A stretch of DNA of 22,824 nucleotides from Planctomycetaceae bacterium (GTDB lineage Bacteria > Planctomycetota > Planctomycetia > Pirellulales > UBA1268). Location: NCBI GenBank assembly GCA_005789975.1, contig SXWC01000026.1, forward strand, positions 1 to 22,824, in the 5' to 3' direction. The position numbers and the translations under genes are program-made. The number at the start of each line of letters is the position of its first letter. Positions within the stretch are counted from its first letter, which is position 1. The notes under the pieces were generated by a model, which saw only the letters and a list, made by a program, of their open reading frames with translations, was not told where the DNA came from and ran no database searches. Positions 1-8,886 of the stretch are shown in pieces.

Positions 1-1
1 C

Positions 2-3000
2 ACCACGCCCTCGATCGGTCTGCAGCTCAATCAGGCCGCGACCACGACTCCGCTGCCCCCATCCCCCGCCCCCTTCGGCAACGGCTGGTCCCGCACGGCC
101 GCCCCCTCCCTCACCATGCGTGGCACCGACCCCGCCAATCCCACGAGCGTGTCGATCCGGATCAGCTCCAGCGACACCCGCGTCTACCAAAACACCTCCA
201 CGTCCCCCGGCCAGCCGGCCTTCTCTCGCGCCACCCGCCAGGGCTCGACCGACCGTTTTGCACTCGAAGGTGGAAACTACGTTTTCCGCACCGCCGCCGG
301 TGACACGCTCACGTTCAACGGGTTTGATGCGGCGATCCCCGCCGCCGCCCGCGGCCAGCTCGTCTCCCGCACTGATTCCAGCGGCAACAGCTTCGACTTC
401 TCGTTCAACCCCGACGGCTCCGTCGCCCGGCTAACCAGCCGTGTCGCCGGCCAGGCCACGCCCGTCGAACTGCAAGACTACGTCTATCTCCCGGCAACCG
501 ATCCCAACACAGGAAAAGTCGCCCGCATCGACATCCGCCGTGGCGACTCCACGCTCGTCCGCACCACGACGTTTACGTATCACGACGGCACGACCTCGTT
601 CGGCGCACTCGGCGACCAGGCGAGCATCACCGTCCGCGACGCAGCCGGCGCCCTCCTCGACTCGAGCGTCTACCGCTACACGACCGCCGCGAGCGGCCAG
701 TCGCTCGTCGAATACACGTTCGACACCGACGCCGTCCGCCGCGCCACGGCCGCGGGAATCAACCTCGCCACGGCCACCAGCGCCGCCGTCGCCCCATTCG
801 CGACCGATTTTTTTGCGTACGACTCCCAAAACCGCGTCATCCGCCACGACGTCCAGGGCGCCGGCTGCTCCTCCTGCACCGGCGGCATCGGCACCTTTAC
901 CTACTCCTACGCCCAGAATCCAAAACCCGTCCTCGGCAGCAACCTCGACTGGCGCACCAAGTCCACCGAGACCCGCCCCGACGGCACCGAGCGGATCGTC
1001 TACTCAAACGCCCGCACCCAGCCGATGCTCGAAGTGATCCGCACCACCGAAGGGGGCGTCACCAAGCAACAAGGCACCTACACCCGCTACAACGCCCGCG
1101 GCCAGGCGATCTGGCAGGTGAGCCCGGAGGCGATCAACCTCCCGGCGAACCTCGCCGAGATCGAGCAGTACCCCGATCTCCTGAACGAAGTCGCTGGCAA
1201 CTTTCAATACATCAGCGACTCGAGCGGCCTGATCGAGGTCACGAACTACGCCACGGCCACCACCGCCACGGCGACACTCGCCGGCAGCGTGGACCGGTTC
1301 GTGTCGAGCACGGCCGTGATGCGGGGCGACCGCGGCACGGCCGTCACACAGGAAGCGTTTACCTACTTCGTACAGTCGGGCGGCGGGAGCACGGTCATGC
1401 CGCTGGCCACCCGCACGACGTATCCAAACACGACGACAGTCGGCGCCCAGACGACCAGCTACGCCTACACCTTTACTGCTGGCACGACGCAGATCGTCTC
1501 CCAACGGACGACGCTTCCGATCGTGTCCACCGCCCAAAACGGCCCCGGCACGGCGGTCGTGACGGATCAGGTGTTCGACGCGGTCGGCCGCGAGATCTGG
1601 TCGCGGGACGGCGACGGGTTTTTGAGATACACCGAGTACGACGCCCAGACCGGCGCCGTCGTGAAGAGCATCGTGGACGTAGACACATCCCGCACGAGCG
1701 ACTTCGACGCGCAAAGTCTGCCCTGGGCCTGGGCCACGCCCGCCGGCGGCGGGCTGCACCTCGTGACGACCCACGAAGTGGACTGCCTCGGCCGGATCAC
1801 CAAGGCCACCGACCCCAACGGCAACATCACGTACACCGTCTACGACGACGTCAACCACTCCACCCGCACCTACGTCGGCTGGAACACGGCCACGCTCGCC
1901 CCGACCGGCCCGATCACGGTCTCGCGCCGCGATCTCTCGGGCACCTACACCGAGAGTCTCACCTCCTCGGCCGGGCCCGCGGTGGACGCCCAGGGCCGCC
2001 CGACCGGCACCGAGCCGATCACGAACATGCAATCGCTCACGCGGTCGCTCGTGAACGCAGCCGGCCAGGTGATCGCGGTGGACCGCTATACGAACCTCTC
2101 AGGCCTCACCTACTCCACCGCCACGGCCACGCTCGGCCTCGAAGGCGCCAACTACCTCCGCACCCGCTACGCCTACAACGACCAAGGCCATGTGGAGCGT
2201 GTCCAAAACCCCGCCGGCACGATCACGATCTCGACGTTCGACGGCCTCGGCCGGCTGACGGCGACGTACGTCGGCACCGACGACTCGACGACCAACGGCT
2301 TCAAGTGGAAGCCGTCCAATGCCGCCCCGACGTCCAACATGGTCCAAGTCGCCGCCTACGAATACGACAACGGCGGCGTGGGCAACGGCAACCTCACGAA
2401 GTCCACGCAGTTCCCGGGGGGCGGCGCCTCCCCGCGCGTCGTCCAAAACGCCTATGATTGGCGTAACCGCCTCGTCGCCACGAAGACTGGCGCGACAGGC
2501 ACCCTTGCCACGGAATCCCCCTCCGTGAACCGTCCGCTCTCGTTCACCGACTACGACAACCTCGGCCGCGTGACGGGCCGGAGCGTGTTCGACGGCGACG
2601 GCATCCAGGTGATCGACGCCAACGCCGACGGCGTGCCCGACAAGCCGGCCGCGGCGCTCCTCCGCAGTTCGCAGGTCTCGTTCTACGACGCGCAGGACCG
2701 CGTGTATCGCACGCAGGAGCTGTTCGTCGATCAGACCACGGGCGCGGTCGGCACCCCGCAACTCACGACGAACCTGTTTTACGACCGCCGCGGCAACATC
2801 GCGGCGACGTTCGCCCCGAACGCCCCCGTGATGCAAAGCCGCTACGACGGCGCCGGCCGACTCACCACGAGTTTTACGTTGGGCAACCTGCCGAGTGCCA
2901 CGTGGGCCAATGGCACCAGCCTCACAGCTTCGCTGGTGCTCGAACAAACGGAGTACGGATACGACGCCGCCAGCAACGTAATCCTCACGACGAACCGCGA

Positions 3001-5770
3001 GCGCTTCCACGACGCCTCGACGTCGGTCCTCGGCTCCCTCGGCACACCCACCAGCGGCATCCCCGCCCGCGTCTCGTTCGCCGCCAGCTACTACGACGCG
3101 GCCGACCGCGTCACGGCCTCGGTAAACGTCGGCACCAACGGCGGCATCGCCTACGTCAGGCCCGCCACCGCCCCGGCGCGCTCCGACACCGTGCTGGTCA
3201 CGAGCTACACCTACGACGCCGCCGGCCGCGTGCAGGACGTGACCGATCCCAAGGGCATCGTCGCCCGGACGCTCTACGACGCCCTCGGCCGCACGACAGC
3301 CACAATCGCCAACTTCACCGGCGCCGCCCCCGGCTCCCAAACCGACGTCACCACGCTCTTCACATTCGACGTCGCCGGCCGTCTCGCCTCGCGGACGGCG
3401 GTGCAGCCCGCGGGCACGCCCTCCCAGACCACGGGCTATATCTACGGCGTCTCACCCGCCACGGGCAGCACGATCGCGTCCAACGATCTGATGGCCGAGA
3501 CCCGCTATCCCGATCCGGTCACCGGCCTCCCGTCCGCCACCGAGCGCGACGTCTACACGTCCAACGCCCTCGGCGAGCGCACGAGCTTCACCGACCGCGC
3601 GGGCACGACCCACACCTACGCCTACGACGTCACCGGCCGCCAGACGGCCGACGCGATCACCGCGGTCGGCACGAATGTCAGCGCCACCGTCCGCCGCATC
3701 GAATCGGCCTACGACGTTCTCGGCCGCGTCACGGGCGTCACCTCCTTCGACGCGCCCGTCGGCGGCACCGCCCTCAATCAAGTCACCCGCGGCTACAACG
3801 GCTTCGGCCAACTCGCCAGCGAGTGGCAAAGCCACACGGGCCTCGTAGACTCGGCCACGACGCCGCGAGTGCAATACGCCTACTCGCAGGCTAACGGCGG
3901 CAACCACAGCCGGCTGACGCGGGTCACGTATCCCGACGGCTATCAGCTCAACTACACCGACAGCGGCATCGACGACGCCGTCAGCCGGCCGACGAGCCTC
4001 TCGGGCCAGAGTGCCGGCTCCACGAGCTCCAACACGCTCGAAGCCTTCAAGTATCTCGGTGCCGGAACCGTAATCGAGCGATCCCGCCCGGAAGTCAACG
4101 TCACGCTCTCGATGGTGAACTTCTCGGGCACCACTGGCGACGCCGGCGACAAGTACACCGGCCTCGACCGCTTCGGCCACGTGGTCGATCAGCGGTGGAC
4201 GCAGGGCACGACCGCCACAAGCCCGGTCATAGACCGCTACGCCTACACCTACGACCGAAACAGTAACCGGCTCACCCGCACCAATGCCCTCGCCGCCGCG
4301 TTCAGCGAGACCTACGCCTACGACGCCCTGAACCAGCTCCAATCGTTTAACCGCTCCGGCGGCACGACCACGAGCCAGCAGTGGCAGTTCGACGCCCTGG
4401 GCAACTGGACGACCGTGACGACCAACGGCGTCGCCCAAAACCGCACCGCCAACGCCCAAAACGAGCTCACCCAGGTCGGCGGCTCGGCGCTTGCCTACAG
4501 CACGACAGGCAACCTCACCACCGACGCCGAGGGCCGCACGCTCGCCTACGACGCCTGGAACCGCCTCGTCTCGGTCAAGAACGCCGCCGGCACCGAAGTC
4601 GCCCGCTACGACTACGACGGCCTCAACCGCCGCATCGTCGAGCAGGCGGGCACGGTTGCGTCCCCGGCCGCCGCGACCGCCGCGATCCGCGACGTCTATT
4701 ACTCGCAGGAGTGGCAAGCCCTCGAAGAGCGTGTCCGCACGGCCACCGGCACGATCCCCACAACCGCCGACACGCGGTTCATCTGGAGCCCGGTCTACGT
4801 AGACGCCATGGTCGCCAGAGACCGGAACGCCGACGGCAATGCCACCACCGGGACCGGCGGCCTGGAGCAGCGGGTCTACGCCCTGCAAGACGCCAACTGG
4901 AACACGACCGCGATCATCGCGGCCACGGGTGTCCCCGGCGTCACCGCTGGCAACGTCATCAACCGCTTCGTCTACAAGCCCTACGGCGAGTCGCAGATGC
5001 TCACGGCCTCATGGACCACGCCGGCGGCCGGATCGACCCCGGCGACACCCTGGGCTCACCTCTTTCAGGGCCTCGAGTTCACCGACGTCACCGCCCTCGC
5101 CTATGTCCGCCACCGCGACTACTCGGCAAGTCTCGGGAGGTTCATCGAGATGGACCCGATCGGGTTCAGTGCGGGGGATAATAATTGGTATCGGTTCGTC
5201 GCCAACGGGCCCACGGGGAAGACGGATCCGAGTGGGTTGTTACCCGATGAACACCTGGCTTGTCGTGCAGATGCCTACGAGAAGGCGAGGAAAGATCGTG
5301 ACGAACGCTTCCAGCAACGCCTGGCCGCTCTCGGCGATGAAATGCACAAGAACTGCAGTGCTCTGCCAGCCGTGCAAAGAGAGGCGTGCGACAACGAGGT
5401 CCAAGCGTTCCAACGAGGCCTTACTAAAGCCTACAGAGACATTTACGCAAAGGGCGGCCCCCAGCGTTTTTACTATGTCGGCCCGGTATGCACTGTCTGT
5501 GAGGAGACGGTAAATAAATACATGCCCCCCGTCACGACATTTTTCAAATACAATATGCACCACTCACTTTCTTATGGGTACAAGGGCTGGGGCCATCACG
5601 TATGGGGTGAACTACGGTGCCAGGCAACGGGCCGCATTTTCACAATTGATTTTTGGGAAGCCGGGGAACGCTTCTGGTATGACGGAAAGGTCCATCGGTG
5701 CGAGTGCTGCGGCAGTGCTACAGCATCAAAAGGAGGTCATACAACTTTGGAATCAACAGTCACGCAATGA
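2..5770 (+). CDS. RHS/YD-repeat protein with variable C-terminal tip (5'-partial)
   Basis: A giant RHS-family protein, probably exported or surface-located. The frame is open to the left edge (about 1922 codons); the first ATG at 116 is internal, because the codons before it read as normal RHS sequence (FGNGW near nt 74-88). Dozens of YD-type repeats (YDxxGR, YDALNQL, YDYDGLNRR) fill nt 500-4900. A CSSC pair lies near nt 866-880. The RHS core closes with YVRHRDYSASLGRF, then DPIGF and DPSGL (about 5100-5242). In this family the core builds a shell that encloses a polymorphic C-terminal toxin. Here about 178 residues follow DPSGL, with lower GC and different codon use. They carry CTVC (5489-5500), GHHVWGE (5591-5611) and TIDFW (from 5642), a pattern fitting a cysteine-protease or transglutaminase-like fold. 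The RHS call is secure; the tip's enzyme class is inference. Confidence 0.93.
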   Translation, partial: TTPSIGLQLNQAATTTPLPPSPAPFGNGWSRTAAPSLTMRGTDPANPTSVSIRISSSDTRVYQNTSTSPGQPAFSRATRQGSTDRFALEGGNYVFRTAAGDTLTFNGFDAAIPAAARGQLVSRTDSSGNSFDFSFNPDGSVARLTSRVAGQATPVELQDYVYLPATDPNTGKVARIDIRRGDSTLVRTTTFTYHDGTTSFGALGDQASITVRDAAGALLDSSVYRYTTAASGQSLVEYTFDTDAVRRATAAGINLATATSAAVAPFATDFFAYDSQNRVIRHDVQGAGCSSCTGGIGTFTYSYAQNPKPVLGSNLDWRTKSTETRPDGTERIVYSNARTQPMLEVIRTTEGGVTKQQGTYTRYNARGQAIWQVSPEAINLPANLAEIEQYPDLLNEVAGNFQYISDSSGLIEVTNYATATTATATLAGSVDRFVSSTAVMRGDRGTAVTQEAFTYFVQSGGGSTVMPLATRTTYPNTTTVGAQTTSYAYTFTAGTTQIVSQRTTLPIVSTAQNGPGTAVVTDQVFDAVGREIWSRDGDGFLRYTEYDAQTGAVVKSIVDVDTSRTSDFDAQSLPWAWATPAGGGLHLVTTHEVDCLGRITKATDPNGNITYTVYDDVNHSTRTYVGWNTATLAPTGPITVSRRDLSGTYTESLTSSAGPAVDAQGRPTGTEPITNMQSLTRSLVNAAGQVIAVDRYTNLSGLTYSTATATLGLEGANYLRTRYAYNDQGHVERVQNPAGTITISTFDGLGRLTATYVGTDDSTTNGFKWKPSNAAPTSNMVQVAAYEYDNGGVGNGNLTKSTQFPGGGASPRVVQNAYDWRNRLVATKTGATGTLATESPSVNRPLSFTDYDNLGRVTGRSVFDGDGIQVIDANADGVPDKPAAALLRSSQVSFYDAQDRVYRTQELFVDQTTGAVGTPQLTTNLFYDRRGNIAATFAPNAPVMQSRYDGAGRLTTSFTLGNLPSATWANGTSLTASLVLEQTEYGYDAASNVILTTNRERFHDASTSVLGSLGTPTSGIPARVSFAASYYDAADRVTASVNVGTNGGIAYVRPATAPARSDTVLVTSYTYDAAGRVQDVTDPKGIVARTLYDALGRTTATIANFTGAAPGSQTDVTTLFTFDVAGRLASRTAVQPAGTPSQTTGYIYGVSPATGSTIASNDLMAETRYPDPVTGLPSATERDVYTSNALGERTSFTDRAGTTHTYAYDVTGRQTADAITAVGTNVSATVRRIESAYDVLGRVTGVTSFDAPVGGTALNQVTRGYNGFGQLASEWQSHTGLVDSATTPRVQYAYSQANGGNHSRLTRVTYPDGYQLNYTDSGIDDAVSRPTSLSGQSAGSTSSNTLEAFKYLGAGTVIERSRPEVNVTLSMVNFSGTTGDAGDKYTGLDRFGHVVDQRWTQGTTATSPVIDRYAYTYDRNSNRLTRTNALAAAFSETYAYDALNQLQSFNRSGGTTTSQQWQFDALGNWTTVTTNGVAQNRTANAQNELTQVGGSALAYSTTGNLTTDAEGRTLAYDAWNRLVSVKNAAGTEVARYDYDGLNRRIVEQAGTVASPAAATAAIRDVYYSQEWQALEERVRTATGTIPTTADTRFIWSPVYVDAMVARDRNADGNATTGTGGLEQRVYALQDANWNTTAIIAATGVPGVTAGNVINRFVYKPYGESQMLTASWTTPAAGSTPATPWAHLFQGLEFTDVTALAYVRHRDYSASLGRFIEMDPIGFSAGDNNWYRFVANGPTGKTDPSGLLPDEHLACRADAYEKARKDRDERFQQRLAALGDEMHKNCSALPAVQREACDNEVQAFQRGLTKAYRDIYAKGGPQRFYYVGPVCTVCEETVNKYMPPVTTFFKYNMHHSLSYGYKGWGHHVWGELRCQATGRIFTIDFWEAGERFWYDGKVHRCECCGSATASKGGHTTLESTVTQ

Positions 5771-5821
5771 ATAAATGAATAGGACGCAGGGAATCCTAAC
5801 TGACGCAAGAGATAAAAGGGA

Positions 5822-6472
5822 ATGCGCATCACTTCACGGTGTTTCAAGTGGCCGGCGAACGCGATGGTTCAAGCACGTCGAAGTGCGGCGATGATCGCAT
5901 TACACACGGCTTGCACCGGCATGTGCTTTCTGATGGTTGCTGCATGCGCGCCAGGCGTTCGCGAAACGGCCCGTCGCGGACAATGCGAGCATCAGCTACT
6001 GGCGCTACACGGCGAACTGATCACGCATGTCAAGAAGTATGGGGACATACCCCGCGATGAACGTGGGGTGCCCGCTCTTAAATCGCTCGGGCATTCAGGC
6101 TACGTCGCCCGCAACAAACCGCTACTTGCAACTTGGCGCTGTCCTGGCGCCGCTCGCGCGGAATGTGGTGAGTACACAGTCAATCCGCGATTGCGTGCCG
6201 AGGACTTGGCACAGAAGTCAAAAACAATTGTAGCCTGTGACCGTTGTTCTAATCACTTGTTGAGTAACGGAAAGCCGACCGCTGTTGCGCTGCTCGGGCA
6301 TGGATCGACAGTCTTGATGCGTCTGTCCGTGGCCGAACAAGAAGAGTGGCGAGCGTTGTTCGCCGCGGGCGACGAAAACGCAGGTGTTGTGAGGATTGTT
6401 GAAGATAACGATGGAGTCGAGGTAGTGATGTGGTACCTTGGCGAGAACAAGGGGTATGTAAAAAATCAATAA
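5822..6472 (+). CDS. Putative lipoprotein downstream of RHS tip (candidate immunity protein)
   Basis: I do not recognise a named family. The N-terminus is a lipoprotein signal: RR, then a hydrophobic run ending MVAAC, which fits a lipobox. ATG at 5864 or 5891 would give a more usual signal length than ATG 5822, and no start has a well-spaced Shine-Dalgarno. The mature part has C..L..L near its start, GDIPRDERGVPAL, a WRCPGA segment, YTVNPRL, then IVACDR..NH and a GHGSTVLMRLS stretch. That order resembles the globular part of planctomycete prepilin-like proteins with an H-x9-DG end, in degenerate form. GC is lower than in the housekeeping genes, like the RHS tip 51 bp upstream. Position and composition suggest it travels with the tip, so an immunity role is possible but unproven. 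Confidence 0.6.
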   Translation: MRITSRCFKWPANAMVQARRSAAMIALHTACTGMCFLMVAACAPGVRETARRGQCEHQLLALHGELITHVKKYGDIPRDERGVPALKSLGHSGYVARNKPLLATWRCPGAARAECGEYTVNPRLRAEDLAQKSKTIVACDRCSNHLLSNGKPTAVALLGHGSTVLMRLSVAEQEEWRALFAAGDENAGVVRIVEDNDGVEVVMWYLGENKGYVKNQ

Positions 6473-6555
6473 ATCGGACATGGCCGGACAACCGAAAATG
6501 GAACCGAACCGGAAAAGGGGTTCTTCGGGGTCATCAAAAAGGACAGGCATAATCC

Positions 6556-6584
6556 TTGACGACCGGCCGCGGGAGCCGTAGGAT
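6556..6584 (+). promoter_or_regulatory. Sigma70-like promoter of the transposase gene
   Basis: TTGACG (6556-6561) and TAGGAT (6579-6584) are separated by exactly 17 bp. Predicted transcription would start near 6591, leaving a leader of about 35 nt before the ATG at 6626. A 10-bp palindrome TCCTGCAGGA (about 6607-6616) lies inside that leader. Confidence 0.6.
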
Positions 6585-6625
6585 ACGGGCGTGCAGTACC
6601 CCCGAGTCCTGCAGGAGCCCCCGCG

Positions 6626-7683
6626 ATGACGATGCCCAGGCGGCAGCTGGTGGACGTCGCGGTCACGCGCTACTACCACTGCATTTCCCGCTGCGTCAGG
6701 CGGGCTTTCCTCTGCGGCGAAGGCGTGACGCACCGCAAGGCCTGGATCGAAGCCCGGCTCGAACTCCTCGCCAAGCACTTCGCCATCTCCGTCTGCGGCT
6801 TCGCAATCCTCGACAACCACCTTCACGTGCTCTGCCGCCTCGAACCCGGCATCGCCAACGGCTGGAGCGACGAAGACGTCGTCCGCCGCTGGATCGCCGT
6901 CAACCGCCCCTCCTGCCTCGACGTCGATAACCTAGCCACCGTTCAGGCCTGGATCGAACACCAGTGCCGAGACACCGCCCGCGTCGCCCGCTACCGCGCG
7001 CGGCTCCAGGATCTCGGCTGGTTTATGAAGGCTCTCAAGGAACCGCTCGCGCGACTCGCCAACAAGGAAGACGACTGCAAGGGCACGTTCTGGGAAGCCC
7101 GCTACAAGTCGATCGCCATTCTTGATGAACAAGCCCTGCTCGCGACCTGCGCCTACATGACCTGAACCCCTTTGCCGCCGGCATCGCCACAACCCCCGAA
7201 GACGCCCCGCACACCTCAATCAAGCAGCGCGTCGATCACGTCCGCGCAAACGGCGATCTCGAAACACTCCAGGCCGCCGCCGCAGCAAAATCCATCCCTG
7301 CCGCCCGTATCGAGTCCGACCTCGAGCAATCCCACTGGCTCTGCCCACTTCAGGACCGCAAGACCGCCGGCGAAGGTTTCGCTAGCGCAGCCCGCGAAGG
7401 CATGCTGCCCGGGTTTTCCCTATCGAGCTATCTCGAACTCGTGGACTGGACGGCCCGGCTCTGCCGCACGGGTAAGGCACGGATCACACAGAAAGTGGCC
7501 GGCATCATGACGCGGCTCGGCACGAGCCCCGAATACTGGCGGTCACATCTCCAGAAGCTTCTCGGCAAGACCCGCTGGCTCGGCAGCTACTGTGCGACGA
7601 GCGCGAAGAAACTGATGGCCATCGCCGCAAAGCACGGCGTCCATCACGTCGCCAATGCCCTCGGCGGCTTGGCCGCGGGGTGA
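6626..7683 (+). pseudogene. RAYT/IS200-like (Y1_Tnp) transposase, single frameshift
   Basis: The first frame (6626-7165) gives YYHCISRCVRRAFLCG, then FAILDNHLHVLCRLEP with the HxH metal-binding signature, WIAVNRP, GTFWEARYKSIAILDE and ATCAYM, and then meets TGA. The next frame opens at once with DLNPFAAGIA (from 7159) and runs without a stop to 7683, including HTSIKQRVDHV, LELVDWTARL and LGTSPEYW. The family normally reads ATCAY(V/I)DLNP here, so one base has been lost near 7157-7159 (TAC AT- GAC CTG). Both halves together give a normal-length REP-associated tyrosine transposase. These proteins are single-strand DNA nucleases linked to palindromic REP repeats. No slippery heptamer is seen at the junction, so decay or a sequencing indel is more likely than programmed frameshifting. 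Confidence 0.88.
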
Positions 7684-7685
7684 TT

Positions 7686-7699
7686 CCGCGCAACCGCGG
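7686..7699. terminator. Short hairpin between convergent transposase and vapC
   Basis: CCGCG and CGCGG pair around a CAAC loop, directly after the transposase stop at 7681-7683. The stem is only 5 bp and no T-run follows, so a terminator role is weak. Confidence 0.2.
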
Positions 7700-7725
7700 C
7701 GGCCTTCTGCTTGGGATCGTCCGAA

Positions 7726-8130
7726 TTACGGCCGCCAAATCCGTAATCGGCAGTGCCGAGCTGCGTGGGCGAAGTCTTGGTCGGTGGTCAGGAGGGTCAG
7801 CTGATGGCGGATACACAGTTGGGCGAGCAAGGCATCGATGGTTCCGATTTGAACCCCGCCACGGCGGCATGCCGTGCGCAGTGCGGCAGCATCTACATGG
7901 TCTTGCCGATCCGGCTGTACCAGCGGCAGCGCTGCAAAGCGGTCAATGATCTGCGCTCGCGCCTTGGGCCCGGAAAAGCCCTGCAGCAATTCCTGGAGAA
8001 CGAGGCCTGTGGTCACGACGGTCTGCGACCCGACCAAAGCCTGCTCCAGATACCGAACCTCCGGCTGCGCGACGACCACGTCCCGCCGGAGCGCCAACGA
8101 CCAGACGCTCGTATCGACCAAAAGCATCAT
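7726..8130 (-). CDS. vapC: VapC-type PIN-domain ribonuclease toxin
   Basis: A 134-residue PIN-domain protein. It opens with MMLLVDTSVW, giving the first acidic residue (Asp6). QELLQG supplies Glu47, GTIDALLA supplies Asp99 and TTDQDF supplies Asp117/Asp119: the full acidic set that binds Mg in PIN nucleases. VapC toxins cleave tRNA or rRNA when freed from VapB. The start at 8130 is chosen because its ATG overlaps the vapB stop as ATGA, the usual arrangement for a coupled toxin gene; the frame stays open further upstream but only through vapB. Length and motifs suggest an intact toxin. The target RNA cannot be told from sequence. Confidence 0.93.
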   Translation of the reverse strand: MMLLVDTSVWSLALRRDVVVAQPEVRYLEQALVGSQTVVTTGLVLQELLQGFSGPKARAQIIDRFAALPLVQPDRQDHVDAAALRTACRRGGVQIGTIDALLAQLCIRHQLTLLTTDQDFAHAARHCRLRIWRP

Positions 8131-8330
8131 GAGCGACGCGTGCGTTCCGCCTTGTAGTCGAAGGCGGAATCCCACTTGAGTGTGCCGAATAACTTCGCCA
8201 CGCGTTGCTGCTCCCGCCGGGCTATGAACTCGTGCAGGGCCTGTGTTACGGCCGCCTTCTTGGTGCGTTCACCACTGACTTGGACGGCCCGCTCCAAGAG
8301 ATCCGGATCGATGCCAAGATTTGTGGCCAT
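8127..8330 (-). CDS. vapB: VapB-type antitoxin
   Basis: A 67-residue antitoxin, first in the vapBC operon. The N-terminus (MATNLGIDPDLLERAVQVSG, then ERTKKAAVTQALHEFI) matches the short VapB/DUF2191 antitoxins, in which this part dimerises and binds DNA. The C-terminal tail (LKWDSAFDYKAERTRRS) is charged and would wrap the toxin. The start at 8330 is preferred because GGAG lies six bases upstream. An in-frame ATG at 8342 falls inside the operator palindrome and is less likely. The stop overlaps the vapC start by four bases, so translation is probably coupled. Regulation by the VapBC complex on the upstream palindrome is expected from the family. Confidence 0.9.
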   Translation of the reverse strand: MATNLGIDPDLLERAVQVSGERTKKAAVTQALHEFIARREQQRVAKLFGTLKWDSAFDYKAERTRRS

Positions 8331-8341
8331 GTGTGACTCCA

Positions 8342-8357
8342 TGTGTAAGCTTACACA
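8342..8357. promoter_or_regulatory. VapBC operator palindrome
   Basis: TGTGTAAGCTTACACA is a perfect 16-bp palindrome covering the -10 of the vapBC promoter. VapBC complexes commonly repress their own promoter by binding such a palindrome; binding here is inferred from position and symmetry. Confidence 0.65.
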
Positions 8358-8378
8358 CAAAATATCGTATCCAGTCAA
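8350..8378 (-). promoter_or_regulatory. vapBC promoter
   Basis: Reading the minus strand, TTGACT (8378-8373) and TGTAAG (8355-8350) are separated by 17 bp. The -35 matches five of six consensus bases and the -10 four of six. Transcription would start near 8343, about 12 nt before the preferred vapB start. The -10 lies inside the operator palindrome. Confidence 0.6.
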
Positions 8379-8440
8379 GCGTGCCAAGAACCGTTTTTTC
8401 GGCCTGTCATTGCCAATTTCGCGACGTGGCCTGGGCATTG

Positions 8441-8638
8441 TTATCGGTCCGCATCGGGCGACGTGATCCCGAATCGCACCCGCACATCGGGGTGGGTCGC
8501 ATAGAGGCGCGATCGCTCGCCGTCGTGCACGAGCGTCGCACTCGACCGCTTCGGTGCCTTGGGATCGACCGGCAGCAGCAGGTTGCCGGCATACTTCGTC
8601 CAGCGTACGAGGTCATCGCTCGTGGCCAGGCAGGTCTG
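8441..8638 (-). pseudogene. C-terminal remnant of a glycosidase-like beta-propeller protein
   Basis: There is no start codon, but the minus strand reads 65 codons after an in-frame TGA at 8641-8639. The sequence is LATSDDLVRWTKYAGNLLLP, then SSATLVHDGERSRLYATHPDVRVRFG and a TAA stop. The LATS-D-L--W-K pattern is typical of the blades of GH32/GH43/GH130-like five-bladed propeller proteins. I take it as the last blade of a deleted gene. No matching upstream part is visible in any frame between 8641 and 8880. The exact glycosidase family cannot be fixed from so short a piece. Confidence 0.5.
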
Positions 8639-8799
8639 TCATGTGGCCCATCCTTTCGCGGGATCGGCGCCTTGGGAATCGGGCAGCATGCTTGACGCCC
8701 CGCGGCATCGGCGACTAGTTTTCTCCGTTGGGGGGACAGCTCTTGGGGGTGGTCGTTCCCTTCTTGCAAGCAGTCATATTCCCAGGATTCAGCCCGCCC

Positions 8800-8886
8800 A
8801 TGCGCCGCATTCGCCGCCGCCTCGATCTCGCGCTCGAGCCGCTCGAGCGCCGCGAGCTTCTCGCCGTGGATTCGGGTGGCTGCTGA
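8800..8886 (+). pseudogene. Truncated N-terminus of a planctomycete surface protein (LEPLERRELLA motif)
   Basis: A 28-codon reading frame begins MRRIRRRLDLALEPLERR, then ELLAVDSGGC and TGA. The basic start plus LExLExRxLLA is the conserved N-terminal motif of large exported planctomycete proteins. Normally hundreds of residues follow; here the frame stops at once. The fragment is best read as the 5' stub of a deleted gene. It overlaps the start of the next ORF by 11 bases. Confidence 0.5.

Noticed and set aside
2099..4888. Long minus-strand open frames (2099-3340 and 3452-4888)
   Set aside because: Antisense to the RHS repeats; low-complexity Val/Gly/Arg composition without domains.
7157..7165. 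Programmed frameshift in the transposase
   Set aside because: No slippery heptamer or obvious downstream stimulatory structure; a simple one-base loss explains it.
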